DNA of 64,000 nucleotides. Origin: Pseudomonadota bacterium. GTDB lineage: Bacteria > Pseudomonadota > Alphaproteobacteria > Rhodospirillales > Magnetospirillaceae. Under the pieces are notes generated by a model. It did no database searches, had not been told where the DNA came from, and worked only from the letters and a program-made list of their open reading frames with translations. Position numbers and translations under genes: made by a program. The stretch lies in the NCBI GenBank assembly GCA_021793155.1, contig JAJYTF010000001.1, forward strand, positions 1-64,000. Reading direction: 5' to 3'. Of this stretch, positions 63,893-64,000 are shown in pieces; positions within the stretch are counted from its first letter, which is position 1; each line of letters opens with the position of its first letter.

Positions 63893-64000
63893 CCGACCAG
63901 ACCAGACGGGAGGGAGGCGCGGCGCTGGCGGTTGGCCGGCTGACCCTCAGCGATTTCCGCTGCTATTCCTTCCTCAGGATGGATGCCGGGCCGCAGCCGG
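63889..64000 (+). CDS. recF: DNA replication and repair protein RecF, N-terminal fragment
   Basis: The first 37 codons of a gene cut by the right edge. After a variable lead comes VGRLTLSDFRCYSFLRMDAG, the RecF N-terminus (LxLxxFRxY). The GTG at 63889 overlaps the dnaN stop as GTGA. Position after dnaN fits the usual dnaA-dnaN-recF order. Confidence 0.9.
   Translation, partial: MTDQTRREGGAALAVGRLTLSDFRCYSFLRMDAGPQP

Overview
The window is GC-rich, densely coding alphaproteobacterial DNA next to the replication-initiation genes. Three things point to Rhodospirillales, probably a Magnetospirillum/Phaeospirillum-like organism: the order mutM - enoyl-CoA hydratase - rpsT - dnaA - dnaN - recF, the neighbouring ubiE-ubiB-coaBC-dut block, and a large cobalamin cluster mixing aerobic- and anaerobic-type enzymes. 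This genus assignment is inferred from gene content and order; no database was searched. I found no tRNA, rRNA, CRISPR array, insertion sequence or prophage.

Layout. 1-1 kb: the start of an LPS heptose kinase gene (hldE, cut by the edge) and a PP2A-like phosphatase. 1-3.8 kb: two tandem, translationally coupled paralogues resembling degenerate GGDEF-EAL proteins. 3.9-24.7 kb: an ABC-2 exporter coupled to cobS-cobC, a cobalamin riboswitch, cobU-cobW-cobN-cobO-(SYLF protein)-cobQ, cobD on the other strand, a porin, then cbiX-cobH fusion-cobL-cobI-cbiG/cobJ fusion. 24.8-29.9 kb: a branched-chain amino-acid ABC operon (livHMGFK) plus a small exported protein. 30-33.7 kb: a chemoreceptor, a PAS-GGDEF diguanylate cyclase and a lone Flp pilin. 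33.8-40 kb: cobM, cobK, cbiD, cobA, a SafE-like membrane protein, a Sco protein and cobB. 40-50.9 kb: PHA depolymerase overlapping a YcgN-type protein, a YgjP-type metallopeptidase, a Bcr-type exporter, small envelope proteins, PBP1A, a hydroxyacid dehydrogenase and a class IV aminotransferase. 51-53.8 kb: a sulfur module (rrf2, cysK, moeB-like, dsrE-like). 53.8-64 kb: dut, coaBC, ubiB, ubiE, mutM, ech, rpsT, dnaA, dnaN and the start of recF.

How the genes work together. The cob genes supply most of the route from uroporphyrinogen III (cobA, cobI, cobJ, cobM, cbiD, cbiG, cobK, cobL, cobH, cobB) through amidation, adenosylation and loop assembly (cobO, cobQ, cobD, cobU, cobS, cobC). CbiX, CbiD and CbiG are hallmarks of the early-cobalt route, while CobN and CobW are typical of late cobalt insertion. 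CobG/CobZ, CobF and the CobN partners CobS/CobT (chelatase type) are not in the window. Many starts overlap the preceding stop (ATGA, GTGA, TTGA), which indicates long operons with translational coupling.

The items most worth a second look are the hybrid B12 gene set, the N-terminal extension on CobH, a repeat-derived insertion inside CobN, the loss of one zinc ligand in MutM together with palindromic repeats flanking that gene, the long phaZ/ycgN overlap, and an AT-rich, hairpin-rich non-coding island at 44.6-45.1 kb.
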